Under the pieces are notes generated by a model. That model was given only the letters and a program-made list of their open reading frames with translations, did not search any database and was not told the origin of the DNA. Made by a program: the position numbers and the translations under genes. A DNA stretch of 64,000 nt from Macquaria australasica (taxonomy: Eukaryota > Chordata > Actinopteri > Centrarchiformes > Percichthyidae): positions 124,001-188,000 of the forward strand of contig SEMN01000405.1 in the NCBI GenBank assembly GCA_005408345.1, given 5' to 3'. This document shows positions 48,681-61,225 of the stretch, piece by piece; position 1 is the stretch's first letter, and each line of letters opens with the position of its first letter.

Positions 48681-49706
48681 AAAATTGTGATGAAGTCCAT
48701 AGGAAGTTCATAGAATTTTTTGACATTTAACCACATTTAACACTTGGGGTCAATATTTTATGCAGAAAACCTCTTGCCCAGAGCCAATAAAGTATTTGAC
48801 ATAAATCAGTTTGCAATAAACAGAGGAGGACCCGGGTGGTTAGCATACACAGTGATGGCATCAGTGCTGAAGAGATAAAGAAAAGGTTGCCTGTGCGGCA
48901 TTGACAGACAGAAAAAAGGCCCCTCTTCCATGCACAGGGTTACGGTGGTTTTATTGTTGTCCCTTAAGGGGTTTTGGGCTTTGTAGCTTATGCGCGTATA
49001 CACGTCAGCTATGGCATAGTCTTAGGATAGCTGATTTGCTTATGTGTTTTCCCAAGTTTCTGCTGCTGGTAGAGACTGTTAAGAGTGAAGAGAACATGAA
49101 GAACAAGAAAGTTGAAGAAAGCCTCAGAGTCTGCTCTTTTTCAGAAACACACATCTACTGTAGCACAGCCATCTCCACTGTAAGCCTTCTTCCGTGATCG
49201 CCGCTGTCTATCACAGTGAAAGAAAGAACTTAAATTTGGCAACTGCATAGAACCTAAATTCAGTATGAAAAAAAGTGAACCTTTCCACCATTGCTCATAT
49301 CACAAAGTAAATGCAAGAATGAAAACAAAGTTACTGTGGGGAATATGATACACAAAGCACGATACATTAATGCTGAAGTATAAATCAAAACCTACGCCGA
49401 AGGTATCTTTTTCAGGACTCCCGTTAACTGCTTGCATCAAGTACAATTCCAACTTTAGTGTTCATTTATGCCTGAAGGTCACACTAGAGTGGCACCTGAG
49501 TTGACCCCTTCTGTTGTGACAGGGCAGACATTGAAGTGTCCATGGTAGCGTCCCAAAAGGCCACAGACATGCCAGGCCATGAAGAAACACGCACAGAAAT
49601 GAGCACTTTGCACCAAAGATGGAGACAACATTTTTAAAATGAGGACCTTAAGGATTACCACTTTACCCTAAGAATAAAGAAATAGAGAAGAGCTGTTGGT
49701 CCTTAC

Positions 49707-49781
49707 CAGGCGTGATCTCTATCACTGTGTCTTGTCTCTCTGGGGGGAAAAGGACCTTGGGAGGCTGAGTGGTCTGGAGAG
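49707..49781 (-). CDS. il1rapl2: il1rapl2-like exon, linker between Ig2 and Ig3
   Basis: A 75-bp internal exon on the minus strand. It is preceded by a pyrimidine-rich tract ending in CAG and followed by the donor GTAAGG. Read in the phase forced by the next exon, it encodes LQTTQPPKVLFPPERQ and then DTVIEITP, with split codons at both ends (phase 1 in, phase 1 out; 2+72+1 bases). The proline-rich TxxPPKxLxP stretch resembles the linker after Ig2 in IL1RAPL proteins. These are single-pass neuronal adhesion and receptor proteins of the IL-1 receptor family that bind presynaptic partners and organise synapses. The exon joins 22920-23052 across a 26.7-kb intron to give a complete glycine codon. 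The exon is short, so identity rests mainly on frame continuity with its neighbours. Confidence 0.8.
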
Positions 49782-50939
49782 CTGAGAGAGAGAGAGGGAG
49801 AGAGATACAGGGGGAAGGTTGATTATCAGGAGTCTGTTTAGACTAATGACCTTTGGACACATATCATCATATTATGGCTCATCATTCCCACATAACAAAC
49901 ACACATTCATCGTATCCATCCAACTATTAATATGTACTACTGGCTCAAATAGACAAAAATGAAGGGAGGTTTTATTCTTGAAAAGAAAAGTTAGACCATT
50001 TTGTGTTTAACTCCGTGTGACAAAAAGGAGGTATTTATTCAATCCAATGGCTTCACTTTAATGTACCAGCAATTGGAGAACCTGAAGAGGTAGTGCGAGG
50101 ACAGATAGAGCAAGAGGAAAAACCAGAAAGGTCAGAGAGTTGGAGAATGACAAATAATGTATAGAACAAACAACATATAATAAGGTAGGTCTGAGGTTTG
50201 GGTTAGACTGAAAAACTGTTGCAATGTGGCTGTAGCTCCACAGTACACCATCTTGAAAGGAAAGGCCAAGGGAGAGTGCTGGCCTTTGCTCTACCAATTG
50301 ATCACTGCCCCGCAGCATCACAAAGCCAAGTACAAAGAGACTGGAGCTCATTGACTGTCACACCTTTGAGAAGCTGCCTCAGCCACAGAGGCAGCTCAGT
50401 GCACAGCTAGTCTCACCTCATGATTTCTTTCTGTCTCTTTGCAGACAAACAGGTTGACTGACTGACCGCCTTTTTAACTCTGACGACCAGCGGACACTCT
50501 CTGCTTCCACGTGAAGCACCTCTCAATTTCACCTCACTGGACTCTGAACACTGATACTCTCTGCTGTCCAACACCTTTTCCCCTCACCACCTCCAAGTAT
50601 CTAACAATCCTCTGATGTGTTTCAGTGTTCCCATTCTTCTCTGGAGGATGTGTTATAGTACATGCAATTTGTTCTGTGTCTAAGATTGAGAAGTTGATTT
50701 CTGACGTCAACCAATTCCTAATCTGATGATCATGTTCATATACTGATAATTTAACAAGAAACATGGAAGCAGTAGTGAAGATGACTTGTGTTCCAGGAAC
50801 ATACAGTACAGCATCTGTACGTTCCCTTAACTGATGAGCTGACACTGTCAAAGAACAACATTGATGAGATGAGATGAATAATGGCTTTGACTTAAAACAG
50901 CACAGAAATTAACTACGTGCATATTAGCCATGCCAGTGA

Positions 50940-51565
50940 AGTGGCTCTCGGGCTCTAGGGATGGCAATGTCGGTCTGTCGGTCAGTCTGTCAGTCCTCAA
51001 CTTTGGTCCACAATATTTCAACATTTACATGATGGATTGGCATGAAATTTTATACAGACATTCATGGTTCCCAGACGATGAACCCCAATGACTTTGGTGA
51101 TCCCCTGTCTTTTCCTCTAGCACCACCATGAGGTTGACATTTGTGGTTTTGAGTGAAATGTCTTGTCCTATTGGATGGATTGCCATGAAATTTAGTCATT
51201 TAGACATTCATGTCCCCCTCAGCATGAATTATAACAAATCTTCACTCCATCTGGCACCATCATCAGGTCAAAATTTATATTTTTCTAAAACTTTGGTTTA
51301 TGACCAAATATCTACAAAACTAATGACATTCCCATCAGCCTCAGCTGTACTTTGTCTTTAGCGCTAAGATAGATTAGCAAATGTTAGTATACTAACACGC
51401 TAAACTAAGATTATGAACATAGCATATATTATACCCGCTAAACATTAGCATGTCTGCATTATCATTGTGAGCATGTACTGATGTTTACATACTGATGTTG
51501 GGCATTGAACTCAAAGTACCGCTGTGCTTCACAGAGCTGCTAGCATGGCAGTAGACTCTTAGTCC
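50940..51565 (+). repeat. Abundant teleost interspersed repeat with internal duplication
   Basis: Two copies of a motif (GGATTGGCATGAAATTTTAT...ACATTCATG and GGATTGCCATGAAATTTAGT...ACATTCATG) lie about 146 bp apart. They are followed by GGTTTATGACCAAATA and a stretch rich in GCTAA/TTAGC words (CACGCTAAACTAAGATTATG). I recognise the pattern as a common perciform repeat. Class unknown; no ORF. Confidence 0.65.
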
Positions 51566-53569
51566 TGTTTCATCCACATTACCAAGCTCAAATATGTTGG
51601 TCAGTGGGAAAATGATGCCACTTGAAAATTATCAGCTGCGTCATTGAACATCAGAGATCAGCCATGTGGGTTTTTGGAGGGGAGGCGTGTGCTCAAGCAA
51701 TAAGGTAAAAGGAGCAACCCTTGTAAAAATGCACACTTACATAGATAAAGGAATGTTCTGATAAGGATGAGTCAGCATCGCCCCACTGCTCTCTATTCAA
51801 ATATTGGTCCACTTGTCATGTTTGTCAACCACGGTAACAAAACTCAGTGTTCATATCAGAGGTATGTGAGTACAGTGTTCAGAGGTGCTTCCACACTTAA
51901 AACTGTTTCATTACTCTGACCTTCAGAGTAGCTTACTGTAAGTGTCCCAAGTGTCTAAATGCTCTTTGTTACATTTTTAGTGAATCTGCGTTGACAGTTT
52001 TCCTTTTCTTTCTTTTCTTTTCCACCTTGTACAATGTACAATCTTCTCTGTCAATCCCTCTATCATTCCATCCCTCTCTCTGTTTCTCTGATAAGACTGA
52101 TAGTTTCATTTGCATTCTGAAGGGACTGCTGCACCCTTTTGAGATTAATGAGACAACCCTTCACCTAGACCTACTCCTCTGCTGTTCCGTCCTCTGTTCC
52201 CATGCTATACTTTTCCTCTCCTTTCCTTTCCTCTTTGCTTTGTCACTATTTCCCTCACCATGTATAGATGGCCTTTAGCTGTTGCTGTCAGATCAAAAAC
52301 AAACATTTCTTATGAATAGTGAACATAGCTACAGTAGATTTGCCAATTTGAAATTTGCCATTTCCTTCATTTTCTGTTTTACTTCTCCATCAGTCCAAGT
52401 TTGTTGTGTTGGAAAATATCTTTTTAAGCTTTAATTTCCCGACAGAACATCCTGTGTGGCTTTTCATGAATCTAAGCTGGGTTAAGTGTCATTTTTGTTG
52501 GGTGCACACAGGTGTATTTGCCTGCAACTGCCTGGTGTTCTGGGGGCTCGTTGTGAACTTGACTGCGTCAAAGTGAGAAGGAGGCACAGTGGCAGCTATG
52601 TCAGTAGTGATTAAGTAGTGGCGCAGTGCGTCTCTCCTACATACATCCGTGTTTCTATCAAGTAACACACTTGACCAACAGATCCTATTCAGAAGTCTGC
52701 ATGACTGTTTTGTGTTTATGCTAGGTGGATTGTTCTTTTTGATATACAGAAAGTCTCTCCAGCAGAAACGAAAATTCTAATAATGTCATTACCACTGTAT
52801 ACAGCATTATATTGTACCATTTGGACCTTACTAGACACTGTTTCCAACCATCTGCCATTTATTCACAAAAGCCAACTCTCTCTAGAAGAAAAGGAAAATT
52901 ATGTGAATGTTTGGGGTCTGTGCTAACCTGAATAAAAATCTGAATATCAAAAGGTGAACAGATGATAATGACGGGGTTGCTGTTTATTTTCAGCGCACAG
53001 CTTCACAGAGACACACACACACACGAACGTTGATTTTAGATCTTTGAACTTTTCATAATGCTTGCTTGTCTTGAAAATTACAGTATGCTGTTGATGTGGA
53101 AGTGTGTACACGTCTGTGTCTGCATGTGTGTGGAGAAAGTGCCATTAGGTTATAGGCATTGGCTGATTTCAACAGTCCCAAGAAGTAATGATTCACAGGA
53201 AGCAAATCAGGTCCCTATAATATGCCTTTGCGTTTCTATCGTATCTGATAAACTGTGAAGATTATGCAAAGCCCCAGCTTGATTTGAGACAAAAAAGTTG
53301 CATGCAACAAGACACAACTTTGATTTTCATTGTGTGGGTCGTTGTGAATGAAAGTTGTGCGTCTGTGTGATGTCTGAATGGATGCTGGAAAGAAGATTGT
53401 GTAAAGTTGGAAAATGCCACAAAAGCAAAGTACCTTTCGACAAAGTAGAGAGAAGCTCCTGATTTTTTCTGGTTATTTTTTCTGCTTTTGTGTATAACTG
53501 GAATGACACAATTTGCAAATAAATGTAAATCTGCTCTAATCAATATTTTTACAATAAGGAAATGATGAA

Positions 53570-53925
53570 AAGAGGTTGCTCATAGTGATGAACCCACGGA
53601 GAATTATCACCCAACTCTGCAGTTTCCCTCAGCTCTATGTAGCTTTTTAGCATCTTTCAGCTCATTGTTTTGGTTTTACGGCCTGCAACTGTTGGACCGT
53701 AAAGCACCACTGTAAGCTAGCTGCCAAGCACCACACAGCAGACAGACAAAGAAGCAACTAGCTGGGGAACATAGTGGAGAATTCAGCTAAAGAGACAGAT
53801 ATTTCCCTCACATTCATCAGGTTGACACAAACACGACTCCAAATGAATGCTAATGTTGCTCTGCTGGATGTGTAAATAGGCAACTCTTTGATAGCATGTT
53901 CTTTGTAATGTGAAAATATGTAATG
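53570..53925 (+). repeat. Dispersed repeat family A, copy 6
   Basis: GCTCATAGTGATGAACCCAC, GAGAATTATCACCCAACTCT, TTTCAGCTCATTGTTTTGGT, AACTAGCTGGGGAACATAGT and ACGACTCCAAATGAATGCTA are shared with other copies. This copy shows the 5' end that is cut by element B at 35764. Confidence 0.7.
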
Positions 53926-54144
53926 TAAAAAAATTTTGGGAAGTTAGTTGCATCTCTCTCTATAACATTATACATTTCCATCCAAAGGCCAAAGATTGAG
54001 ACTAGTGACAACCTTTACTTGCATAAAGTCTGAATTAATGCAACACAAACTTGATTGTTTCTGGGCCATTAGAGAGAGCAGTAGGTTCAGAGTAGGGGTG
54101 CATGGAGAAATGAAAAGTGAAGAGGTCAGATATTCAGCTTTATT

Positions 54145-54195
54145 GTCAGACCAACACGTTTCGGCTTGTGGCCTTCATCAGGGTCATCTATTAGA
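54145..54195. repeat. Dispersed repeat fragment with 'CACGTTTCGGCTTGTGGCCT'
   Basis: CCAACACGTTTCGGCTTGTG followed by GCCTTCATCAGGGTCATC is a motif I associate with repeated elements in fish. The class is unknown and the limits are unclear. Confidence 0.35.
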
Positions 54196-54414
54196 GAATG
54201 CCACATCAGAATGAGGGACTCTTTGGAGGCCAAGAACTAATGGTCCAGTAACCAAAAGTGGAACCTGACTCTTGCAGTCAAAATGCAGGCTAAGTTTCCA
54301 AGTTCCTAAAATGGTTGGAAAGGTTCCTGGATGGTGACAGCGGCAAATGTAAATTTATTGCTGGAGCACATCAGAAGTCACGCATGCATACAGTGCATTT
54401 TACATTTGGGCAGT

Positions 54415-54459
54415 GGCAGTGGCTACACCTGATTTTCACTGTCAGGTGTAGCCACTGCC
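54415..54459. repeat. Perfect 18-bp inverted repeat (hairpin)
   Basis: GGCAGTGGCTACACCTGA (54415-54432) and its exact reverse complement (54442-54459) are separated by nine bases. It is not followed by a T-run and not next to an exon. It may be a relic of a foldback element. Confidence 0.9.
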
Positions 54460-55897
54460 CATCCTAATTGTGTACACTGACCAGACAAACTAATTACGAA
54501 CACCACATTACAAAGACTCAAGCTGCAGCTGTCTCAGTGCAGCGCTGCTTCATATGCTCTTTGGGTTTCAAATGAGATTTGACCTTTTCCAGTTAGATAG
54601 TGCGGTGCAGTCCAGCACATTAGGTCAGACATAGCAATAATCACTAGACAGACCTTAGACAGTGTAGTCAAAGTTTGTTTTAGTGCTTATCTCCTACTGC
54701 AATCATTACAGGGGATATATATCTGGCATTTTCTTGAACTCAAAGGTGTGTCTGAGTGTGTATGCATGTGTGTCATCAGATATAAGCTCATGTGAGTGCC
54801 AGAAAGTTCAGAACGTTTGAAAGTCATTTCAGTAACTTTTCTGTGATTTAAGAACACTTTGACGCTATCTGCATTGTCCAGATCTGATAATTTCAGCTCA
54901 CCAGGTGCTCCAAGTAGATTAAAACAAACACTGCCTTATTGCAGTCTTTATCTCCACAGATGGAATGAGCGCAGTTTGTGTGTCAAACCAAATGTGACCT
55001 TTTTTCCATTTCCATTTTGAAATCTGATGACAGTAAGATTCACAACATAGGAAACTTTCATATTACAGTTAAACACAAGAGAACATTTGTTAACACTTAA
55101 AGCAATAATCACAATTATATCACCATTTTCTCAGCATGATGTTAATGATTCCAGCTCTGTGGCCTAAAATGTTTTGTACTTCAAATGGAATGGCCTCAGC
55201 ATTTTAAGGATCACTTCATTTTGATCTTTGCTGCTTTCTGTCCAGTGAAACTACCAAACACTTTCTGTCTCATCTGACCTTTGACACATCAGACTTTTTA
55301 TTTTGTCACGGGGGGAGTCTTTTCAAATCCCATTTGAGAGACATAAACTAAGTATAAACTCATGAGGGCTGTCATAGAAAGCTGTGCACTCAGGCGAGAA
55401 AATGTAAGTACCAGTATATTAATATTGTCACAGCTCATTAGTATGCTGGAGAATGAAAAACAGGGGTCAGTCATAGTTCAGGTTCAGAATAAAAGTGTGT
55501 GGAGTTTCCTTCTAAACAAAGACCTGTTTCTTGTGCTTTGTGTGCATCTTTGAGGTCTAGCAAACATGTTGAATGAATTTCTGTCATTTTAATTCAAACA
55601 TTTGCAAAGCCGACATCTTTGGAAGAAAAAACCCTGCATTGTTTACCTTAATGTTTGCTAGCTTGTGGACTTCTTTCTGGTATTTTTTCTGGTATTTTCC
55701 TGGTGCATTATAGTACAATCTGTCAATCAGTGGAATAGGGTGAAAACACTGGCAGGAATGTTTATGGTGTCACCTACATGCACATGCATGTGCATCCTCA
55801 TTCTCTTGCAGGAGATACAAACAAAACTGGCATCCACTCATCAAAACATAGCACTACATGCTTCAGAGCACTACTAGTAATAAAATATCCAGAGGGC

Positions 55898-56100
55898 ACC
55901 TTTAAAGCAACACTATGTAACTTTTGAAAGAAGAGATAACACATTCTTTCTTTTACAAATGAAAGGTTTAATTAATTAGCAATAAAATGCACCCTTCTTC
56001 AATTCAGTACAATCAGGGGGCTGCTATAGCCTTACTTGGTCTGGTATGACCAGTAGCTTATGGTGCTAGCTAACTTTAGGTAGGTAGACACTGCCTTGTA
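55898..56100. repeat. Dispersed repeat beginning 'AAAGCAACACTATGTAACTT'
   Basis: The opening AAAGCAACACTATGTAACTT is typical of a frequent teleost repeat; the following TAGCAATAAAATGCACCC and GGGGGCTGCTATAGCC are AT-rich and non-coding. Borders are approximate. Confidence 0.4.
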
Positions 56101-56344
56101 TGTGACATTACTGCCATTACTTTTAGACTCTTCTCTACTTTTGTCACTGTTACTATGTTTAAACATGTCATAGATAAACATTTCAGTGGTTTTATACCAA
56201 AAGTAAAACAAAACAAACATTTTGCAAAGTAACAAAGTAACTACAACAGTCAATAAACTTGTGATGAAGAAAAAAGTAAAATATTTTCCTTTGAAATTAA
56301 GTGGAATCATGAAAATAATCAACTAAAGTACAATAACCTCAAAA

Positions 56345-56540
56345 CTGTACTTAAACAAGTAAGCAGAGGGAGAGGGATCCCTCCTCTGTTTCCCTTCCTG
56401 AGGTTTCTTCCATTTTTTTCCCTGTTAAAAGTTTTTTTTCATTCGAATCGAGGATCTAAGGACAGAGGGTGTTGTATGCTGTACAAACTGTGATTTGTAA
56501 TATTGGGCTGTATAAATAAAACTGACTTGACTTGATTAAG
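56345..56540 (+). repeat. LINE 3' end with (TTGAC)n-like tail
   Basis: GGGATCCCTCCTCTGTTTCC, CTGAGGTTTCTTCCATTTTT, GGACAGAGGGTGTTGTATGC and TATTGGGCTGTATAAATAAA, ending in ACTGACTTGACTTGATT, make up a common fish LINE 3' end with a short tandem tail. Sense on the plus strand; no coding part is left. Confidence 0.65.
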
Positions 56541-57889
56541 CAGACATTTCCAGCTTGGACTAAACTACACTGTCAGCCTTCCTGTTCTCTAAAAACAACA
56601 ATGAAAAATATGTACATTTTGTGCTGTTCCGTGTGCATAATCAGATATTATATTCTGTATATCAAATTGATATGACCTTTTGGGGAAATATGAAATGTCT
56701 GGCGGAGCAGAGAAGCGAGAGACATTAATGTTTAGTGCTGATACATTTAGACGTGTATGTCATGCCCTATTCACAGTAAGACTCAATTATTCCCGTCAGA
56801 ATCTACTCTAATTTGACTTTTTTCTTGGTGCAAATCGGTCACTCTGGTGGTGGAATCTTGAGCATATAGCCAGATGCTTTTTCTTCAAATGAATTAGTGA
56901 ATACTAAGTCAAGCTCTGATGTTAAACAGATAAATAAACCAGTGATTTTATCAACCAGTCAAAAAATTATTTGGTTACTGTCCTCGCATGTCTGTCATTT
57001 CTCTCCGTGTCCCTCACATCCTCTATCTTTTCATCACTTTCTCTCTCCTTTTTCTCACTATAGCTTCCACTTTTTTTGTGCCTTTATAAAACCGGAGGAA
57101 CCTTGACAGCACAAGAGCTCAGTAAGGGGCATTAAAATATTTGATAATTTTACGCCTGTTTAAGATCTTACAAGTAATTTTCCACCCATCATAGCAAGAT
57201 AGTGCTCTGCAGTCGCCACTGATACAATATTTTCACTGTGTGTGTATATGAATGTGGGTTGAATGTGGGCCTGTGTGTGTTAGTGTGTGTGCATGTACAT
57301 CTTCTTCTTTAGTGTGTGAGTTTTTGTGTGCATATTTTTGAATTACTCGTCCTCTAAATGCATGGGGAGTTAACATGTCATTAAAAACTAACACTTTCAG
57401 AGGAGTGTGTGTCTGTGTTTGTTTGTGTGTGTGTGTGCTGAGTGGACCTGTACTCGGGATCTGAGTTATGGAATGAATGCAAGCCAACAGAATGGATATG
57501 CAAATTAATTTGTGTGGGCGTGTGAACATGTGTGTGTATACATTAGTGTGCATTTCTGCATGAGTCTGTATGCTGTATACATTTATTCCAATGCTTTGAT
57601 AGTTTCTATTTGAGTTGTGAGTCAACTGGAGTCAGCTGTCTCCCTTTATGAATGACAGACATATGTGTCAGTAATGTTTTTGAGAGTTTGTTCAGTTGAT
57701 CGCCTCGCTTTAGTCAGTAACGATAATTATTATCGCTGCAACATGACGAGAATGTGGCATAAAGCCCCTCTGACTGACTACTTAAGGGTGGTGGAGGCAG
57801 GATATTTTTGGCCTCAATGGGCAAAAATGTCATAATAACCATTCAGCATATTATAATTCAAGTGGTCTGAGAGAAAACCTCTACTTCTT

Positions 57890-58510
57890 GTGTACTCTGT
57901 TCTCGGGCTTTAGAAAATCTAGCCTGTGACAGGAGACTTTAGCCAATCACAGGTCATTTCAGAGAGACGATGTGTTTCTATTGGCTGTTCTACAAATGCA
58001 GATGCACGTCCTTTCAGATGCCTGATTTAATGGCGGAAAATTCTGCAGAAAATGCTGCAACTTGTGATAAAATTTCCAATACCTCCTATGCCTACAGTGG
58101 TGTACAATACAAAACAACACGTCCCAGCTCCACATGGAGCTTCAGGCTCATTATGTTCAATGCCAAGTGGGGAATAACCTTTGAGGGGGGACACTGATGT
58201 GTGTGTGTGTGTGTCTACTAGCCTCTCATCCCGCTGCTGGACGGCGTTACAGCTGCCTTTGAAGCCTGGTGTGCTCTGCCCTGCAGCCGTGAAGCACTTG
58301 AGGGGCGTATTTGAGAAGACAAATTGCATCGTGAAGGACCAGCATCGCGGTGAGGCTCACGCTGCGGAGAGCGAGCCCTACGAGGCATGAGGTTTCTCAG
58401 GGCAACTGACTGCTTCTGCTGCCGCTTGAAGTTGTGGGTTTGGTGGGAGGGGCTTAGCGGAGTGATACGTGGCAGCAGAGAGAGAGGCAGAAGGTTTTGC
58501 ATAGGTTTGC
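57890..58510 (+). other. GC-richer block of unknown nature
   Basis: A richer-than-background block interrupted by a short (GT)n at 58198-58213. From an in-frame ATG at 58030, a plus-strand frame reads MAENSAENAATCDKISNTSY and runs to 58195. The second half carries GGACGGCGTTACAGCTGCCT and GCAGCCGTGAAGCACTTGAG. I recognise no protein. It may be part of an old transposon or a retained exon fragment. Confidence 0.35.
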
Positions 58511-58977
58511 ACAGCTTTTGCCTAGCCCAGCTTTAAGTACTGTATGTTGAGTGATAGTAGCTGGCTAGCATTATGTAAGCTAGCATAAACTGTGAAGAGT
58601 AACCAAAAAGTTGTCATGGGCCAAAAACATATTGTTTTTGGAGATTAACTGCCACGAGCGCAATGCAGTTGATGTCACTAGGGTGTTACTATCATTTTGG
58701 ACCGCAAAAAAAAAAAAAGCCTCTTAAAAACAGAAAGCTGAGTCATAGCAGAGATGATGCAAGTCCATCTTTATGGTAATGTCATTATGATGATCTGGTG
58801 TTGTGTGAAATATACAAAGGCCTATTTCTGATGCTACGACAACTCTTCAGAGAGAGTAAGAGCCGAGGGTGGGACACAATGTGTAAAGCAAGTGTGTGTG
58901 AGATCGATGGGCTTTAATGTGACCCTGGTGCAAGTGCTGAGGTGGGGGAAACATTAAACCAAAATACACCTCTCTCT

Positions 58978-58980
<3 letters not shown>

Positions 58981-59035
<55 letters not shown>
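58981..59035. repeat. (CA)n microsatellite
   Basis: About 27 CA units. Confidence 0.96.
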
Positions 59036-59037
<2 letters not shown>

Positions 59038-60275
59038 ATGCATTGTAGATCATTATCACTGATACCATCTGCTCCGGAGCAGTGCCACACTGGAGGGACA
59101 CCCTGATGGAGGAAACAAGCGCTCTCCCTTAACTCCGTACATAGAGCTGAATGATTAAAGACATAAATAAAAAATGAAGGGCTCTGTAGGGAGGGGAGGA
59201 GGCTGCAGAGGAAGAAGAACAACACTTGATGAGCTTGGATGTGACAGGTACCAGGTGAACAAATTTAACTGGCTAAAGCGCACAGGCTAGCACTTTCGAA
59301 TGTTTTGAGAGGTTGTAACATCACAATATAATATCATATTACAAGGTCTTGTGCACAAAATATCACCTGGTTATGTATTTGGTTTGTTAAAGCTCAGGTA
59401 TTTTAGCAGAGAATAAATATAATTTAAGTGTAAATCAAGCAGAAGGAGGATGACAATGTTCGTTCTTTTCCCCTTTCTTCTAGATATTCTTTATATTAGG
59501 AGAAAAAGGGTTCATGAGATGTATTTTCTCGTCTCTAGACAGTTTTGGCAACATTTCTGAGTTTTCAAACTGCTATCAAAGCAGTGTCCTGGACATTTCT
59601 GTGTTTCTGATAGATTACTGTCTTTGATGGTCTTTGGTCTTAAACATCAGAAACTAAGCATGTTGCAGCTCTTAGACTTATTGGTTTGATTTAAATTACA
59701 TATCTAAATCTGTCAGTTTTCCTCAGAAGATTGTTAAAATTGATTAAAAAAAAGAATAGGACTACTGTAATTGGCAGAAGAACTTGCTACTTGGGAGACT
59801 TCAAATGTAGCTTCTCTTTCATTTTCATCAACACATGAATATAATAAATATAACGCCATCACAATGAAAAGCTTCTGCAACAGAAATATGAAATGGGCCC
59901 CTATTATTTAAAATCTAATTTCGTCAGACAGAAATTGCAGTCCAAGCCTGCTGATGAGTCTCAATAGCAAGGGTAAAATGTTCTTCAGACGGTTACAATG
60001 AAAAACCCATTTGGCTGTGACCCCAAAGATCTCTCTCCATGTCATGAGCTGAATTCCCCCACAGGCAGATATAAAATGACACCAGAAAACTGTGAGAGCA
60101 GGGAAATGAATGAAAAAGAAGAACCCGAGTAGAAAATGAGGAAATCCAGACTGAGACAATGAGCAGAGTATACTGTACTGTAGATACATACAGTCTGGAC
60201 CAGCTACATCCTTGAGAAGTTCAGCTGGCACTACAACCACTCCACCTTTAAGCCACCACCACCACCACCTCAGCA

Positions 60276-60298
60276 TGTGTGTGTGTGTGTGTGTGTGC
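60276..60298. repeat. (GT)n microsatellite
   Basis: About 11 GT units, preceded by (ACC)n at 60254-60268; a (CT)n of about 9 units lies at 60487-60504. Confidence 0.9.
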
Positions 60299-61176
60299 GC
60301 GAGTGTATAGTTAGTGATTCTAATTAGTTGATTTAAATCAGTTAAGGGACTCTTACCTAACTGTCGCTGGTCCCACCGACAGCATGGATGGGAACACACA
60401 CTATTTCCAGTGTTGGGGCTCAGGGCAGCTCAACCACCCATGGAGATTTAGCTAATTATCTTTCTGCTATCTGTAGGCTATAGTGCTCTCTCTCTCTCTC
60501 TCTCAAAGGCTCACACTGAGCAGGTGGAATAACTGTCAAGACACTGAAGTGGCAAGAAACGCATCAACTTTTAAATACTTTCTTGAATTACTGTCATCTA
60601 ACAGACGCACGCAATAAACACTCACAGTCAGTCTTAGAATGTGTCCTGTCACACAGAATAGTAGTAAATACAAATAATCAATTAGTCATTAATTATACCA
60701 GCCCAAACTTCTTTTTATTGCTGTTACCGCCATGGTAAGTTACATATCTCATCTCATTACATATGTGGAAAGGATACTATCGGTTAGCCCAGGTTAGGAA
60801 CATCTATTTGGAACAGAAACGTAAAGGGGAAAAATTGAATTACAACAAACTCTTTGTTGCAGATATCCATCACAGTTAATAGACCGGCTTCCTGGTTGAA
60901 CTTTGATTATTTGACTAATATTGACATTTCAGTTATACTAGCTTTTGTTTTACTTCTAAATAAAGAGGTTTAGATAATCTGGCTAAACTATTGTCTTGCA
61001 ACCTGTCTGACTGCTCATGTTTCTTGCCCTGTTAGACTTCTCTTCAGCAATGACGCTGTATTCCCAAATCTCTGCAATTATCTAGTTGAGTCCAATGTAT
61101 GAAACTGACCTTTTTAGAGAAAGTAGTTTTGTCTCCATTATAAGGCTCAACCAGAACGCTTTATAAGATGTGGCAA

Positions 61177-61180
61177 TTTT

Positions 61181-61224
<44 letters not shown>

Positions 61225-61225
61225 T
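61177..61225. repeat. (TTTC)n tetranucleotide microsatellite
   Basis: About 12 TTTC units. Confidence 0.95.

Larger units (their letters stand above)
23053..49706 (-). other. il1rapl2-like intron between linker and Ig3 exons (26.7 kb)
   Basis: A phase-1 intron with donor GTAAGG and acceptor TTGCAG on the minus strand; it is the largest complete intron here. Repeats are listed separately. Stretches 23550-25190, 25420-26340, 28900-30590, 31930-32330, 32520-34600, 36290-37010, 37110-37960, 38450-39990, 40420-40730, 44880-46430 and 48690-49700 show nothing I can name beyond AT-rich sequence and short microsatellite runs. A LINE-like 3' tail with a repeated TTGAA motif ends near 28890. Confidence 0.85.

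Noticed and set aside
50430..50500. A plus-strand acceptor-like TCTGTCTCTTTGCAG followed by open sequence
   Set aside because: Wrong strand for the host gene, no matching donor, and the downstream frame has no recognisable domain.
54415..54459. The perfect hairpin as a microRNA precursor
   Set aside because: The stem is 18 bp with a nine-base loop and no lower stem; too short for a typical precursor.
59908..60399. A 163-codon minus-strand open frame, the longest in the window
   Set aside because: It runs through (GT)n and (CCA)n repeats and shows no domain; the frame is explained by composition.
60355..60400. A consensus-like splice donor (TTAG|GTAAGAG) on the minus strand, possibly ending the missing Ig2 exon
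   Set aside because: The only frame of the right phase is open for about 45 bases before a stop and reads HPCCRWDQRQL, which has no Ig-strand pattern.
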